In this document: positions 52,311 to 58,770 of the stretch, piece by piece
How the letters are laid out: each line of letters begins with the position of its first letter
Position numbering within the stretch: the stretch's first letter is position 1
DNA from: Pseudomonas sp. GCEP-101
GTDB lineage: Bacteria > Pseudomonadota > Gammaproteobacteria > Pseudomonadales > Pseudomonadaceae
DNA: 64,000 nucleotides
Reading direction: 5' to 3'
Assembly (NCBI RefSeq): GCF_025133575.1
Contig: NZ_CP104011.1
Span: forward strand, 3,976,965 to 4,040,964
Notes under the pieces: generated by a model
The model's database searches: none
What the model saw: only the letters and a program-made list of their open reading frames with translations
Told to the model about the DNA's origin: nothing
Position numbers and translations under genes: made by a program

Positions 52311-53285
52311 ATGCAAAGCAGCAGTCAACTTTTCCCTGTCGCGCTGATGAGCGCCGAACTGCGGGGCGACCTCACCGAGGACGTCTACCTGCTCAAGCCC
52401 AATAACAGCCCGGACTCCAGCGTCGAGCTGGCGGTCACTCGTCTTGGTCGTGCGGACGAGCGCCGTGGCGTGCCGGTGATCCTGTTGCACGGCAGCTTCT
52501 CCAATCGCCGTTTCTGGTTCTCACCCAAGGGAATCGGGTTGGGGGCTTATCTGGCGCGCGCAGGCTACGACGTATGGATTGCCGAGATGCGCGGCCATGG
52601 CTTGTCGCCGCGCAACGAAGGTTACGATCGCAACCGCGTGGCGGACTACGCGCGCTTCGACCTGCCCGCCATCGGCAGCTTTGTGGTCGAGCAGAACGGC
52701 CAGGCGCCCCACTGGATCGGCCATTCCCTGGGGGGCGTCACCCTGGCGGCGGCACTGGGCGGTGGCTACCTGGACGAGCGGCAGGCGGCCAGCGCGGTGC
52801 TGTGCGGTAGCCAGGTGAGCCGCACCTACTGGCCGCTGAAGCTGCCGCCGGTGGCCTGGAGCGGGCGCTTCCTGCTCAAGCGCATGGGCGGATTGTCGGG
52901 CACCCGGCTCAAGCGCGGCCCGGAGGACGAACCCCTGGGGCTGGCCCTCGAGGCGCTGCACTGGTACAGCCTGTTCGGCCGCTTCGGCGAAAAGGACAAC
53001 GACTGGTGGGGCGGGCTGCAGAAGGCAACCCTGCCGGTGCTGGCCATCGGCTCCGATGGCGACCTCCAGGACCCGGCCTGGGCGTGCCGCAAGCTCCTGG
53101 AACAATTCGGTTCGCAGGTGCGGCAATTCCTGCGCCTGGGACGGCGCCACGGTTTCTCCGAGGATTTCGGCCACGTCGAGATGCTCATCAGCAAAAACGC
53201 CCAGCGGGAAGTCTGGCCGCTGCTGCACTACTGGCTCGAACACGGGGAATTGCCGGAGGGGCAGGGCGCTCTGGCGCAGGCTTGA
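52311..53285 (+). CDS. Alpha/beta hydrolase
   Basis: A 324-residue alpha/beta-hydrolase with a complete triad: nucleophile Ser in WIGHSLGGVTLA near residue 140, Asp in AIGSDGDLQDPAW near 250 and His in SEDFGHVEMLI near 288. The oxyanion region VILLHGSFSNRRFWFS lies near 58-73. No signal peptide is seen, so it acts in the cytoplasm. The ATG at 52311 is just downstream of the ppsA terminator and has a poor ribosome site. A later in-frame ATG (MSAELRGDLTED) is possible. It precedes rraA by 96 bases. The substrate, an ester or lactone, is not predictable. Confidence 0.83.
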   Translation: MQSSSQLFPVALMSAELRGDLTEDVYLLKPNNSPDSSVELAVTRLGRADERRGVPVILLHGSFSNRRFWFSPKGIGLGAYLARAGYDVWIAEMRGHGLSPRNEGYDRNRVADYARFDLPAIGSFVVEQNGQAPHWIGHSLGGVTLAAALGGGYLDERQAASAVLCGSQVSRTYWPLKLPPVAWSGRFLLKRMGGLSGTRLKRGPEDEPLGLALEALHWYSLFGRFGEKDNDWWGGLQKATLPVLAIGSDGDLQDPAWACRKLLEQFGSQVRQFLRLGRRHGFSEDFGHVEMLISKNAQREVWPLLHYWLEHGELPEGQGALAQA

Positions 53286-53381
53286 GCTTGGCGTGGCAGG
53301 GAGTAGACTGTGACGCCATTGCGGCTTCCGGTCACATCCAGGCCCGAAACCCCGGCGGATTTCATCAAGAGGAGCGTCTCC

Positions 53382-53870
53382 ATGCATTACGTCACCCCCG
53401 ATCTGTGCGATGCCTACCCGGAGCTGGTCCAGGTCGTCGAGCCGATGTTCAGCAACTTCGGCGGGCGGGACTCCTTCGGTGGCGAAATCGTCACCATCAA
53501 GTGCTTCGAAGACAACTCCGTGGTCAAGGAGCAGGTCGAGAAGGACGGCAAGGGCAAGGTGCTGGTGGTGGATGGCGGTGGCTCGCTGCGCCGCGCGCTG
53601 CTGGGCGATATGCTCGCCGAGAAGGCCGCCAAGAACGGTTGGGAAGGCATCGTGGTGTACGGCTGCATCCGTGACGTCGACGTCATCGCGCAGACCGACC
53701 TGGGCGTGCAGGCGCTGGCCAGCCACCCGATGAAGACCGACAAGCGCGGCATTGGCGACCTGAACGTGGCAGTGACCTTCGGCGGCATCACCTTCCGCCC
53801 GGGCGAGTTCGTCTATGCCGACAACAACGGCATCATCGTGTCGCCTAAGGCATTGAAAATGCCGGAATAA
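53382..53870 (+). CDS. rraA: RraA family protein, RNase E inhibitor or 4-hydroxy-4-methyl-2-oxoglutarate aldolase-like
   Basis: A 162-residue protein of the RraA fold. It begins [20 protein letters not shown] and has [20 protein letters not shown] near residues 26-45, [20 protein letters not shown] near 60-79 and [20 protein letters not shown] near 93-112. The YGCIRD segment contains the Arg-Asp pair found in the aldolase members, so it may be an HMG/oxaloacetate aldolase, an RNase E regulator as in E. coli, or both. AAGAGGAG precedes the ATG. A strong terminator follows the stop. Confidence 0.9.
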   Translation: MHYVTPDLCDAYPELVQVVEPMFSNFGGRDSFGGEIVTIKCFEDNSVVKEQVEKDGKGKVLVVDGGGSLRRALLGDMLAEKAAKNGWEGIVVYGCIRDVDVIAQTDLGVQALASHPMKTDKRGIGDLNVAVTFGGITFRPGEFVYADNNGIIVSPKALKMPE

Positions 53871-53898
53871 TCCGAACCTTCACAGCGTAGTTCGGTCA

Positions 53899-53928
53899 AT
53901 GCCGGAAGCGAAAGCTTCCGGCATTTTT
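53899..53928 (+). terminator. Intrinsic terminator of rraA
   Basis: Stem ATGCCGGAAG / CTTCCGGCAT with loop CGAAAG, then TTTTC. Confidence 0.92.
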
Positions 53929-53970
53929 CATGGGTCTCGCGATACGCGACCTCCAATGAAGGAACAGGGC

Positions 53971-54969
53971 ATGCAGCAGTACGAGAGCGGCACCGAACGG
54001 GGTTTGATCGACGGCTTCGTGCTGGACGGTCACGGTGGCGGCCGGCGAATCACCCGCAGCGAACTGCCGCTGCTGGACCTCAAGCCCGAGGAAAGCCTTT
54101 GGGTGCACTGGGACCGCGGTGTGCCCGAGGCGCAAAGCTGGCTGCGCGAGTCCAGCGGCCTCAACCAGTTCGCCTGCGACCTGCTGCTGGAAGAGGCGAC
54201 CCGTCCGCGCCTGGTGGACCTGGGTGGCGAACGTCTGCTGCTGTTCCTGCGCGGGGTCAACCTCAACCCCGGCGCGGTGCCGGAAGACATGGTCTCGCTG
54301 CGCGTCTACGCCGAGGCGCAGCGGGTCATCTCCCTGCGCCTGCGCCCGCTCAAGGCCGTGGCTGACCTGCGCGCCGACCTGGATGCCGGCACCGGCCCGA
54401 AAACCGCGTCGGAGGTGGTGCTGTACCTCGCCCATTACCTCACCGACCGCGTCGACACGCTGATCGGCGGGCTGGCCGACCAGCTCGACAGCATGGAAGA
54501 GTCCATCGAGGAAGATGAGCGCAGCATCCCCGACCAGCACCAGTTGCGCACCCTGCGACGACGTGCCGCAGGTCTGCGTCGCTACCTGGCGCCGCAGCGG
54601 GACATCTACTCGCAGATGGTCAAGTACAAGGCGTCCTGGACAGTGGTCGACGACGCCGATTACTGGAACGAACTGTACAACCGCCTGACCCGCAACCTGG
54701 AGGAGCTGGAGCTGGTGCGCGAGCGCATCAGCCTGATCCAGGAGGCCGAACATCGTCGAATTACCGAGCGGATGAACCGCACCATGTATCTGCTTGGTAT
54801 CATCACCGGCTTTTTCCTGCCCATCAGCTTCGTGACCGGGCTGCTGGGCATCAACGTGGGCGGCATTCCCGGCGCCAGCGCGCCTTACGGATTCGCCGTG
54901 GCGTGCGCGGTAATCCTTGGTGTGGTGGGGTTTCAGTGGTGGATCTTCCGCCGCCTGCGTTGGCTCTAG
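53971..54969 (+). CDS. cmaX: CmaX, CorA/ZntB-family metal ion transporter
   Basis: A 332-residue inner-membrane transporter of the CorA superfamily. The long N-terminal cytoplasmic domain is followed by two C-terminal helices (MYLLGIITGFFLPISFVTG and FAVACAVILGVVGFQWWIF). Between them lies GLLGINVGGIPG, where GIN replaces the GMN of CorA, as in ZntB-type zinc exporters. The helix before it (RISLIQEAEHRRITERMNRT) is charged. The ATG at 53971 is preferred because AAGGA lies eight bases upstream; another ATG at 53956 is in frame. It opens the gene string cmaX-crfX-cmpX-sigX-oprF, a conserved Pseudomonas order tied to envelope homeostasis. Confidence 0.9.
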   Translation: MQQYESGTERGLIDGFVLDGHGGGRRITRSELPLLDLKPEESLWVHWDRGVPEAQSWLRESSGLNQFACDLLLEEATRPRLVDLGGERLLLFLRGVNLNPGAVPEDMVSLRVYAEAQRVISLRLRPLKAVADLRADLDAGTGPKTASEVVLYLAHYLTDRVDTLIGGLADQLDSMEESIEEDERSIPDQHQLRTLRRRAAGLRRYLAPQRDIYSQMVKYKASWTVVDDADYWNELYNRLTRNLEELELVRERISLIQEAEHRRITERMNRTMYLLGIITGFFLPISFVTGLLGINVGGIPGASAPYGFAVACAVILGVVGFQWWIFRRLRWL

Positions 54970-55023
54970 GTGTGACTTTTGAGGTGGTGGGGGCGTCAAG
55001 CACCTCACACAGGCGAGGTGCGC

Positions 55024-55272
55024 ATGCACGACCCATTTGAAGAATCCCTGCGCGATCTGCTGCGAATGCCCCCGGAACAGCCCGGCGACGATTCGCGGCT
55101 GGACCGCGTCCTCAAGACCGCCAACCGCCAGGTGGGCGCGGGCGATCTGTTCAGCCTGATGGGCCATTGGTTCCAGGCTCTGTCCATTGGCGTGAGCCGT
55201 GGCGCCGCACACCTTGCACCCGTCTCGCGTCACGCGCAGAATTCCGCCCCTTCCGCTGACAAGGCCGACTGA
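55024..55272 (+). CDS. crfX: CrfX, small protein of the sigX cluster
   Basis: An 82-residue cytoplasmic protein: MHDPFEESLRDLLRMPPEQP at the N-terminus, LDRVLKTANRQVGAGDLFSLMG in the middle, and a polar tail. GAGG precedes the ATG at 55024. It is two bases upstream of cmpX and 54 bases after cmaX. In P. aeruginosa and P. fluorescens this small gene is found between cmaX and cmpX and is linked to SigX-dependent expression. Its own molecular function is not clear from the sequence. Confidence 0.82.
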   Translation: MHDPFEESLRDLLRMPPEQPGDDSRLDRVLKTANRQVGAGDLFSLMGHWFQALSIGVSRGAAHLAPVSRHAQNSAPSADKAD

Positions 55273-55274
55273 AC

Positions 55275-56099
55275 ATGCAATTCGACATCTGGACGCAAAG
55301 CCTGCTCACCGCCATGAACACCCTGTGGGGCAAGCTGGCCGGGTTCATTCCGAACCTGCTCGCCGCGCTGGTGATCGTGCTGCTCGGCTTCGTCGTGGCC
55401 AAACTGCTCGACGCGCTGCTCTCCAAGCTGCTCGCCAAGGTCGGCCTCGACCGCCTGATGGCCGGCACCGGCCTGACCAAGCTGCTGTCGCGCGCCGGCA
55501 TCCAGGTGCCCGTCTCGACCCTGGTCGGCAAGATCGTCTACTGGTTCGTGCTGCTGGTGTTCCTCGTCTCCGCCGCGGAGTCCTTAGGTCTGCAGCGTGT
55601 CTCGGCGACCCTGGACATGCTCGCGCTGTACCTGCCCAAGGTGTTCGGTGCGGCGCTGGTGCTGATCGTCGGCATCCTGCTGGCCCAGCTGGCCAACAGC
55701 CTGGTGCGCGGCGCCGCCGATGGCGTCGGCCTGGAGTACTCCAACGGCCTGGGCCGCGTCGCCCAGTGGCTGGTCATCATCATCAGTATCTCGGTCGCCA
55801 TCGGCCAGCTCGAGGTGAAGACCGACCTGCTCAACTACATCATCGCCATCGTGCTGATCACCATCGGTCTGGCTGCCGCGCTGGCGCTGGGCCTGGGCAG
55901 CCGCGAGGTGGCGGGGCAGATCATTGCGGGAATCTACGTGCGGGAGCTGTATCAGGTCGGACAACAGGTGAAAGTGGCGGATGTCGAAGGCATCATCGAG
56001 GAAATTGGTACCATCAAGACTATCCTGCTGACAGACGAGGGTGAGCTGGTGTCGATCGCCAACCGCATCCTGCTCGATCAGCGTGTAACCAGTCGCTGA
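55275..56099 (+). CDS. cmpX: CmpX, MscS-like membrane protein
   Basis: A 274-residue inner-membrane protein related to small mechanosensitive channels. The N-terminal part holds several hydrophobic helices (LAGFIPNLLAALVIVLLGFVVAK, VYWFVLLVFLVSAAESLG, VFGAALVLIVGILLAQLAN and VIIISISVAIGQLE). The final part is a small beta-rich cytoplasmic domain (VADVEGIIEEIGTIKTILLTDEGE), the MscS-type fold. The ATG starts two bases after crfX. It is upstream of sigX by 73 bases. In P. aeruginosa loss of CmpX is reported to raise SigX activity and cyclic di-GMP, consistent with its location here. Confidence 0.9.
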   Translation: MQFDIWTQSLLTAMNTLWGKLAGFIPNLLAALVIVLLGFVVAKLLDALLSKLLAKVGLDRLMAGTGLTKLLSRAGIQVPVSTLVGKIVYWFVLLVFLVSAAESLGLQRVSATLDMLALYLPKVFGAALVLIVGILLAQLANSLVRGAADGVGLEYSNGLGRVAQWLVIIISISVAIGQLEVKTDLLNYIIAIVLITIGLAAALALGLGSREVAGQIIAGIYVRELYQVGQQVKVADVEGIIEEIGTIKTILLTDEGELVSIANRILLDQRVTSR

Positions 56100-56172
56100 A
56101 GATGATGACCGATTGCCGGTACGGCTTGCCCGAAGCCGCGCCGGACGCTGACTTGACCTGGCCCGACCCGAC

Positions 56173-56763
56173 TTGAACAAGCCGCAATCACTGTCCTTGC
56201 GCTATGACCCGCGCCAGCTCACCGACGAGGAGCTGGTGGAGCGTTCTCACGAGGAGCTATACCACGTGACGCGGGCCTACGAAGAGCTGATGCGCCGCTA
56301 CCAGCGCACCCTCTTCAACGTCTGCGCGCGCTACCTGGGCAACGACCGGGACGCCGATGATGTGTGTCAAGAGGTCATGCTCAAGGTGCTGTATGGTCTG
56401 AAGAACTTCGAGGGGAAATCGAAGTTCAAGACCTGGCTGTACAGCATCACTTACAACGAGTGCATTACCCAGTATCGGAAGGAACGGCGCAAACGCAGAT
56501 TGCTCGATGCGCTGAGTCTGGATCCCGTCGAGGAGGCTTCCGAGGAGAAGGCTCCGAAGATCGAAGAACGGGGTGGGCTGGACCGCTGGCTAGTTCATGT
56601 CAATCCCATCGACCGGGAGATCCTGGTCCTTCGATTTGTCGCGGAACTGGAATTCCAGGAGATCGCCGATATCATGCACATGGGACTCAGCGCCACGAAA
56701 ATGCGCTACAAACGTGCACTCGATCGAATGAGAGAAAAGTTTTCGAATGTGACGGAATCTTAG
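56173..56763 (+). CDS. sigX: SigX, ECF sigma factor
   Basis: A 196-residue extracytoplasmic-function sigma factor. Region 2 covers about 35-100, with FNVCARYLGNDRDADDVCQE for core binding and FEGKSKFKTWLYSITYNECI for -10 recognition. Region 4 covers about 135-190 (NPIDREILVLRFVAELEFQEIADIMHMGLSATKMRYKRA in several blocks). The start is TTG at 56173, giving MNKPQSLSLRYDPRQL, which matches the family length. No anti-sigma gene follows. Control is thought to run through membrane state and CmpX. The downstream gene oprF is a well-known SigX target. Confidence 0.94.
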   Translation: MNKPQSLSLRYDPRQLTDEELVERSHEELYHVTRAYEELMRRYQRTLFNVCARYLGNDRDADDVCQEVMLKVLYGLKNFEGKSKFKTWLYSITYNECITQYRKERRKRRLLDALSLDPVEEASEEKAPKIEERGGLDRWLVHVNPIDREILVLRFVAELEFQEIADIMHMGLSATKMRYKRALDRMREKFSNVTES

Positions 56764-56872
56764 TCCGGGAAATATTGTCTCTCTGTTTGGCGAGTTCTGA
56801 TAAACTTGCCACCCAAGTTGTACGGCCTATGGTTAGGACAACTTATTGACCACCAAGATGGGGATTTAACGG
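56764..56872 (+). promoter_or_regulatory. sigX-oprF intergenic region, oprF promoter
   Basis: A 109-base, AT-richer gap that by analogy with P. aeruginosa holds the SigX-dependent and vegetative promoters of oprF. The texts GGGAAATATTGTCTC near 56766 and CTGATAAACTTGCC near 56798 are candidate elements, but I cannot fix a transcription start. Confidence 0.5.
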
Positions 56873-57931
56873 ATGAAACTGAAGAACACCTTAGGCGTCG
56901 TAGTTGGCTCGCTGATCGCCACCTCCGCTATCAACGCGTTCGCCCAAGGCGAAGGCGCCGTCGAAGTCGAAGCTTTCGGCAAGCGCTACTTCACCGACAG
57001 CGTTCGTAACATGAAGAATGCGGACCTGTACGGCGGTTCCGTTGGTTACTTCCTGACCGACGACGTCGAGCTGGCTCTGTCCTACGGTGAGTACCACGAC
57101 GTTCGTGGTACCTACGAGACCGGCAACAAGAAGGTCCACGGCAACCTGAGCACTCTGGACGCCATCTACCACTTCGGCACTCCGGGTGCTGGCAACCTGC
57201 GTCCGTACGTTTCGGCAGGTATCGGCCACCAGAGCCTGACCAACATCAACTCCGACAATGGCGGCCGTCAGAACCTGACCATGGCCATGATCGGTACCGG
57301 TCTGAAGTACTACTTCACCGACAACTTCTACGCCAAAGCCAGCCTGGACGGTCAGTACGGTCTGGAGCAGCGCGTGAACGGTCACCAGGGCGAGTGGATG
57401 GCTGGCCTGGGCGTTGGTATGAACTTCGGCGGCGGCGCCAAGCCGGCCCCGGCTCCGGAGCCGGTTGCTGAAGTCTGCTCCGACTCCGACAACGACGGCG
57501 TCTGCGACAACGTCGACAAGTGCCCGAACACCCCGGCCAACGTCACCGTTGACGCCAACGGCTGCCCGGCTGTTGCCGAAGTCGTTCGCGTTCAGCTGGA
57601 CGTGAAGTTCGACTTCGACAAGTCCAAGGTTAAAGAGAACAGCTACGCTGACATCAAAAACCTGGCTGACTTCATGAAGCAGTACCCGTCCACCTCCACC
57701 ACCGTTGAAGGCCACACCGACTCCGTCGGCACCGACGCCTACAACCAGAAACTGTCCGAGCGTCGTGCCAACGCCGTTCGTGACGTGCTGGTCAACCAGT
57801 ACGGTGTTGAAGGCGGTCGCGTAAACGCTGTTGGTTACGGTGAGTCCCGTCCGGTTGCTGACAACGCAACTGCCGAAGGCCGCGCCATCAACCGTCGCGT
57901 TGAAGCCGAAGTAGAAGCCCAAGCCAAGTAA
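56873..57931 (+). CDS. oprF: OprF, major outer-membrane porin (OmpA family)
   Basis: A 352-residue outer-membrane protein that links the membrane to peptidoglycan and forms a channel. The signal peptide ends NAFA (residue 24). An eight-strand barrel spans about 25-185, followed by a Pro-Ala hinge (KPAPAPEPVAEV). A cysteine loop with four Cys and calcium-binding-like DSDNDGVCDNVDKCPNTP lies near 203-220. The C-terminal OmpA domain has the peptidoglycan-binding NQKLSERRANAVRDVLVNQY near 288-307. It uses optimal codons, as expected for one of the most abundant proteins. It follows sigX, which drives its expression. Confidence 0.97.
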   Translation: MKLKNTLGVVVGSLIATSAINAFAQGEGAVEVEAFGKRYFTDSVRNMKNADLYGGSVGYFLTDDVELALSYGEYHDVRGTYETGNKKVHGNLSTLDAIYHFGTPGAGNLRPYVSAGIGHQSLTNINSDNGGRQNLTMAMIGTGLKYYFTDNFYAKASLDGQYGLEQRVNGHQGEWMAGLGVGMNFGGGAKPAPAPEPVAEVCSDSDNDGVCDNVDKCPNTPANVTVDANGCPAVAEVVRVQLDVKFDFDKSKVKENSYADIKNLADFMKQYPSTSTTVEGHTDSVGTDAYNQKLSERRANAVRDVLVNQYGVEGGRVNAVGYGESRPVADNATAEGRAINRRVEAEVEAQAK

Positions 57932-57947
57932 TTGGTCTGAGCTGACG

Positions 57948-57973
57948 AAAAACCCGGCCTAGGCCGGGTTTTT
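57948..57973. terminator. Bidirectional terminator of oprF and the nas operon
   Basis: A perfect palindrome with arms AAAAACCCGGCCT and AGGCCGGGTTTTT, giving T runs on both strands. It separates oprF from the convergent cobA stop at 57997. Confidence 0.95.
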
Positions 57974-57996
57974 CTTTGCCTGCGAAAAAGTGCGGC

Positions 57997-58734
57997 TCAG
58001 GCGGAGTGGGCCAGCAGCGCCTGCTGCGCTGCGGCGGCCACGTCGCCGATTATCAGAATCGCCGGGCTTTTCAGCGCAAAACGCTGGGCGTCCTCCAGCA
58101 GGTCGACCAATCGACTGCGGTATTCGCGCTGGGCGGGCAGGGAGGCGTTCTCGATCATCGCCACCGGCATGTCCGCGGCCATGCCGCCAGCGAGCAGTCC
58201 ATCGCGGATTTCCGAAAGCTTCGCCACGCCCATGTACACCACCAGGGTGGTGCCGCCTTCGGTCAGGCCACGCCAGTTCAGAGGGCTGTCGTCCTGGGTA
58301 TGGGCGGTCACCAGGGTGACGCCCCGGCTGACGCTGCGCAGGGTCACGGAGATGCCGCACTGGGTGGCGGCCGCAAGGCCTGCGGTGATGCCGTTGACCA
58401 GTTCGCAGTCGACACCGCGGGCCATCAGCCATTCGGCTTCCTCGCCGCCACGCCCGAAAATGCACGGGTCGCCGCCTTTCAGGCGCGCCACGCGGCGGCC
58501 CTGGCGGGCGTAGCGCAGCATCAGGCGGTGAATGAACTCCTGCGGTGTGGAGCGGCAGCCGCCGCGCTTGCCGACGGCAATGACCCGGGCAGATGGGCAG
58601 TGCTCCAGCACGGCGGGATTGACCAGATCATCGATCAGCACAACGTCTGCCTGCGCCATCGCTCGCACGGCCTTCAGGGTCAGCAATTCCGGATCGCCGG
58701 GGCCGGCGCCGATCAGCCAGACTTTTCCACTCAT
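57997..58734 (-). CDS. cobA: CobA, uroporphyrinogen-III C-methyltransferase
   Basis: A 245-residue enzyme that methylates uroporphyrinogen III at C2 and C7 to make precorrin-2, used for siroheme and cobalamin. The SAM-binding loop is VWLIGAGPGDPELLTLKA near residues 5-22. Other core motifs are VARLKGGDPCIFGRGGEEAEWL near 98-119 and VNGITAGLAAATQCGISVT near 129-147. It is the last gene of the nitrate assimilation operon, 36 bases after nasC. Siroheme is the prosthetic group of NirB, so its place in this operon is functionally fitting. The CysG-type N-terminal domain is absent, as normal for the short form. Confidence 0.95.
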   Translation of the reverse strand: MSGKVWLIGAGPGDPELLTLKAVRAMAQADVVLIDDLVNPAVLEHCPSARVIAVGKRGGCRSTPQEFIHRLMLRYARQGRRVARLKGGDPCIFGRGGEEAEWLMARGVDCELVNGITAGLAAATQCGISVTLRSVSRGVTLVTAHTQDDSPLNWRGLTEGGTTLVVYMGVAKLSEIRDGLLAGGMAADMPVAMIENASLPAQREYRSRLVDLLEDAQRFALKSPAILIIGDVAAAAQQALLAHSA

Positions 58735-58770
58735 GTCGTTCTCCTCAGGCTGCCGTCTACGCGGCGTTGC

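Noticed and set aside
53899..53970. Earlier start of cmaX at or near 53899
   Set aside because: That extension would run through the rraA terminator hairpin; ATG at 53971 has AAGGA at the right distance.
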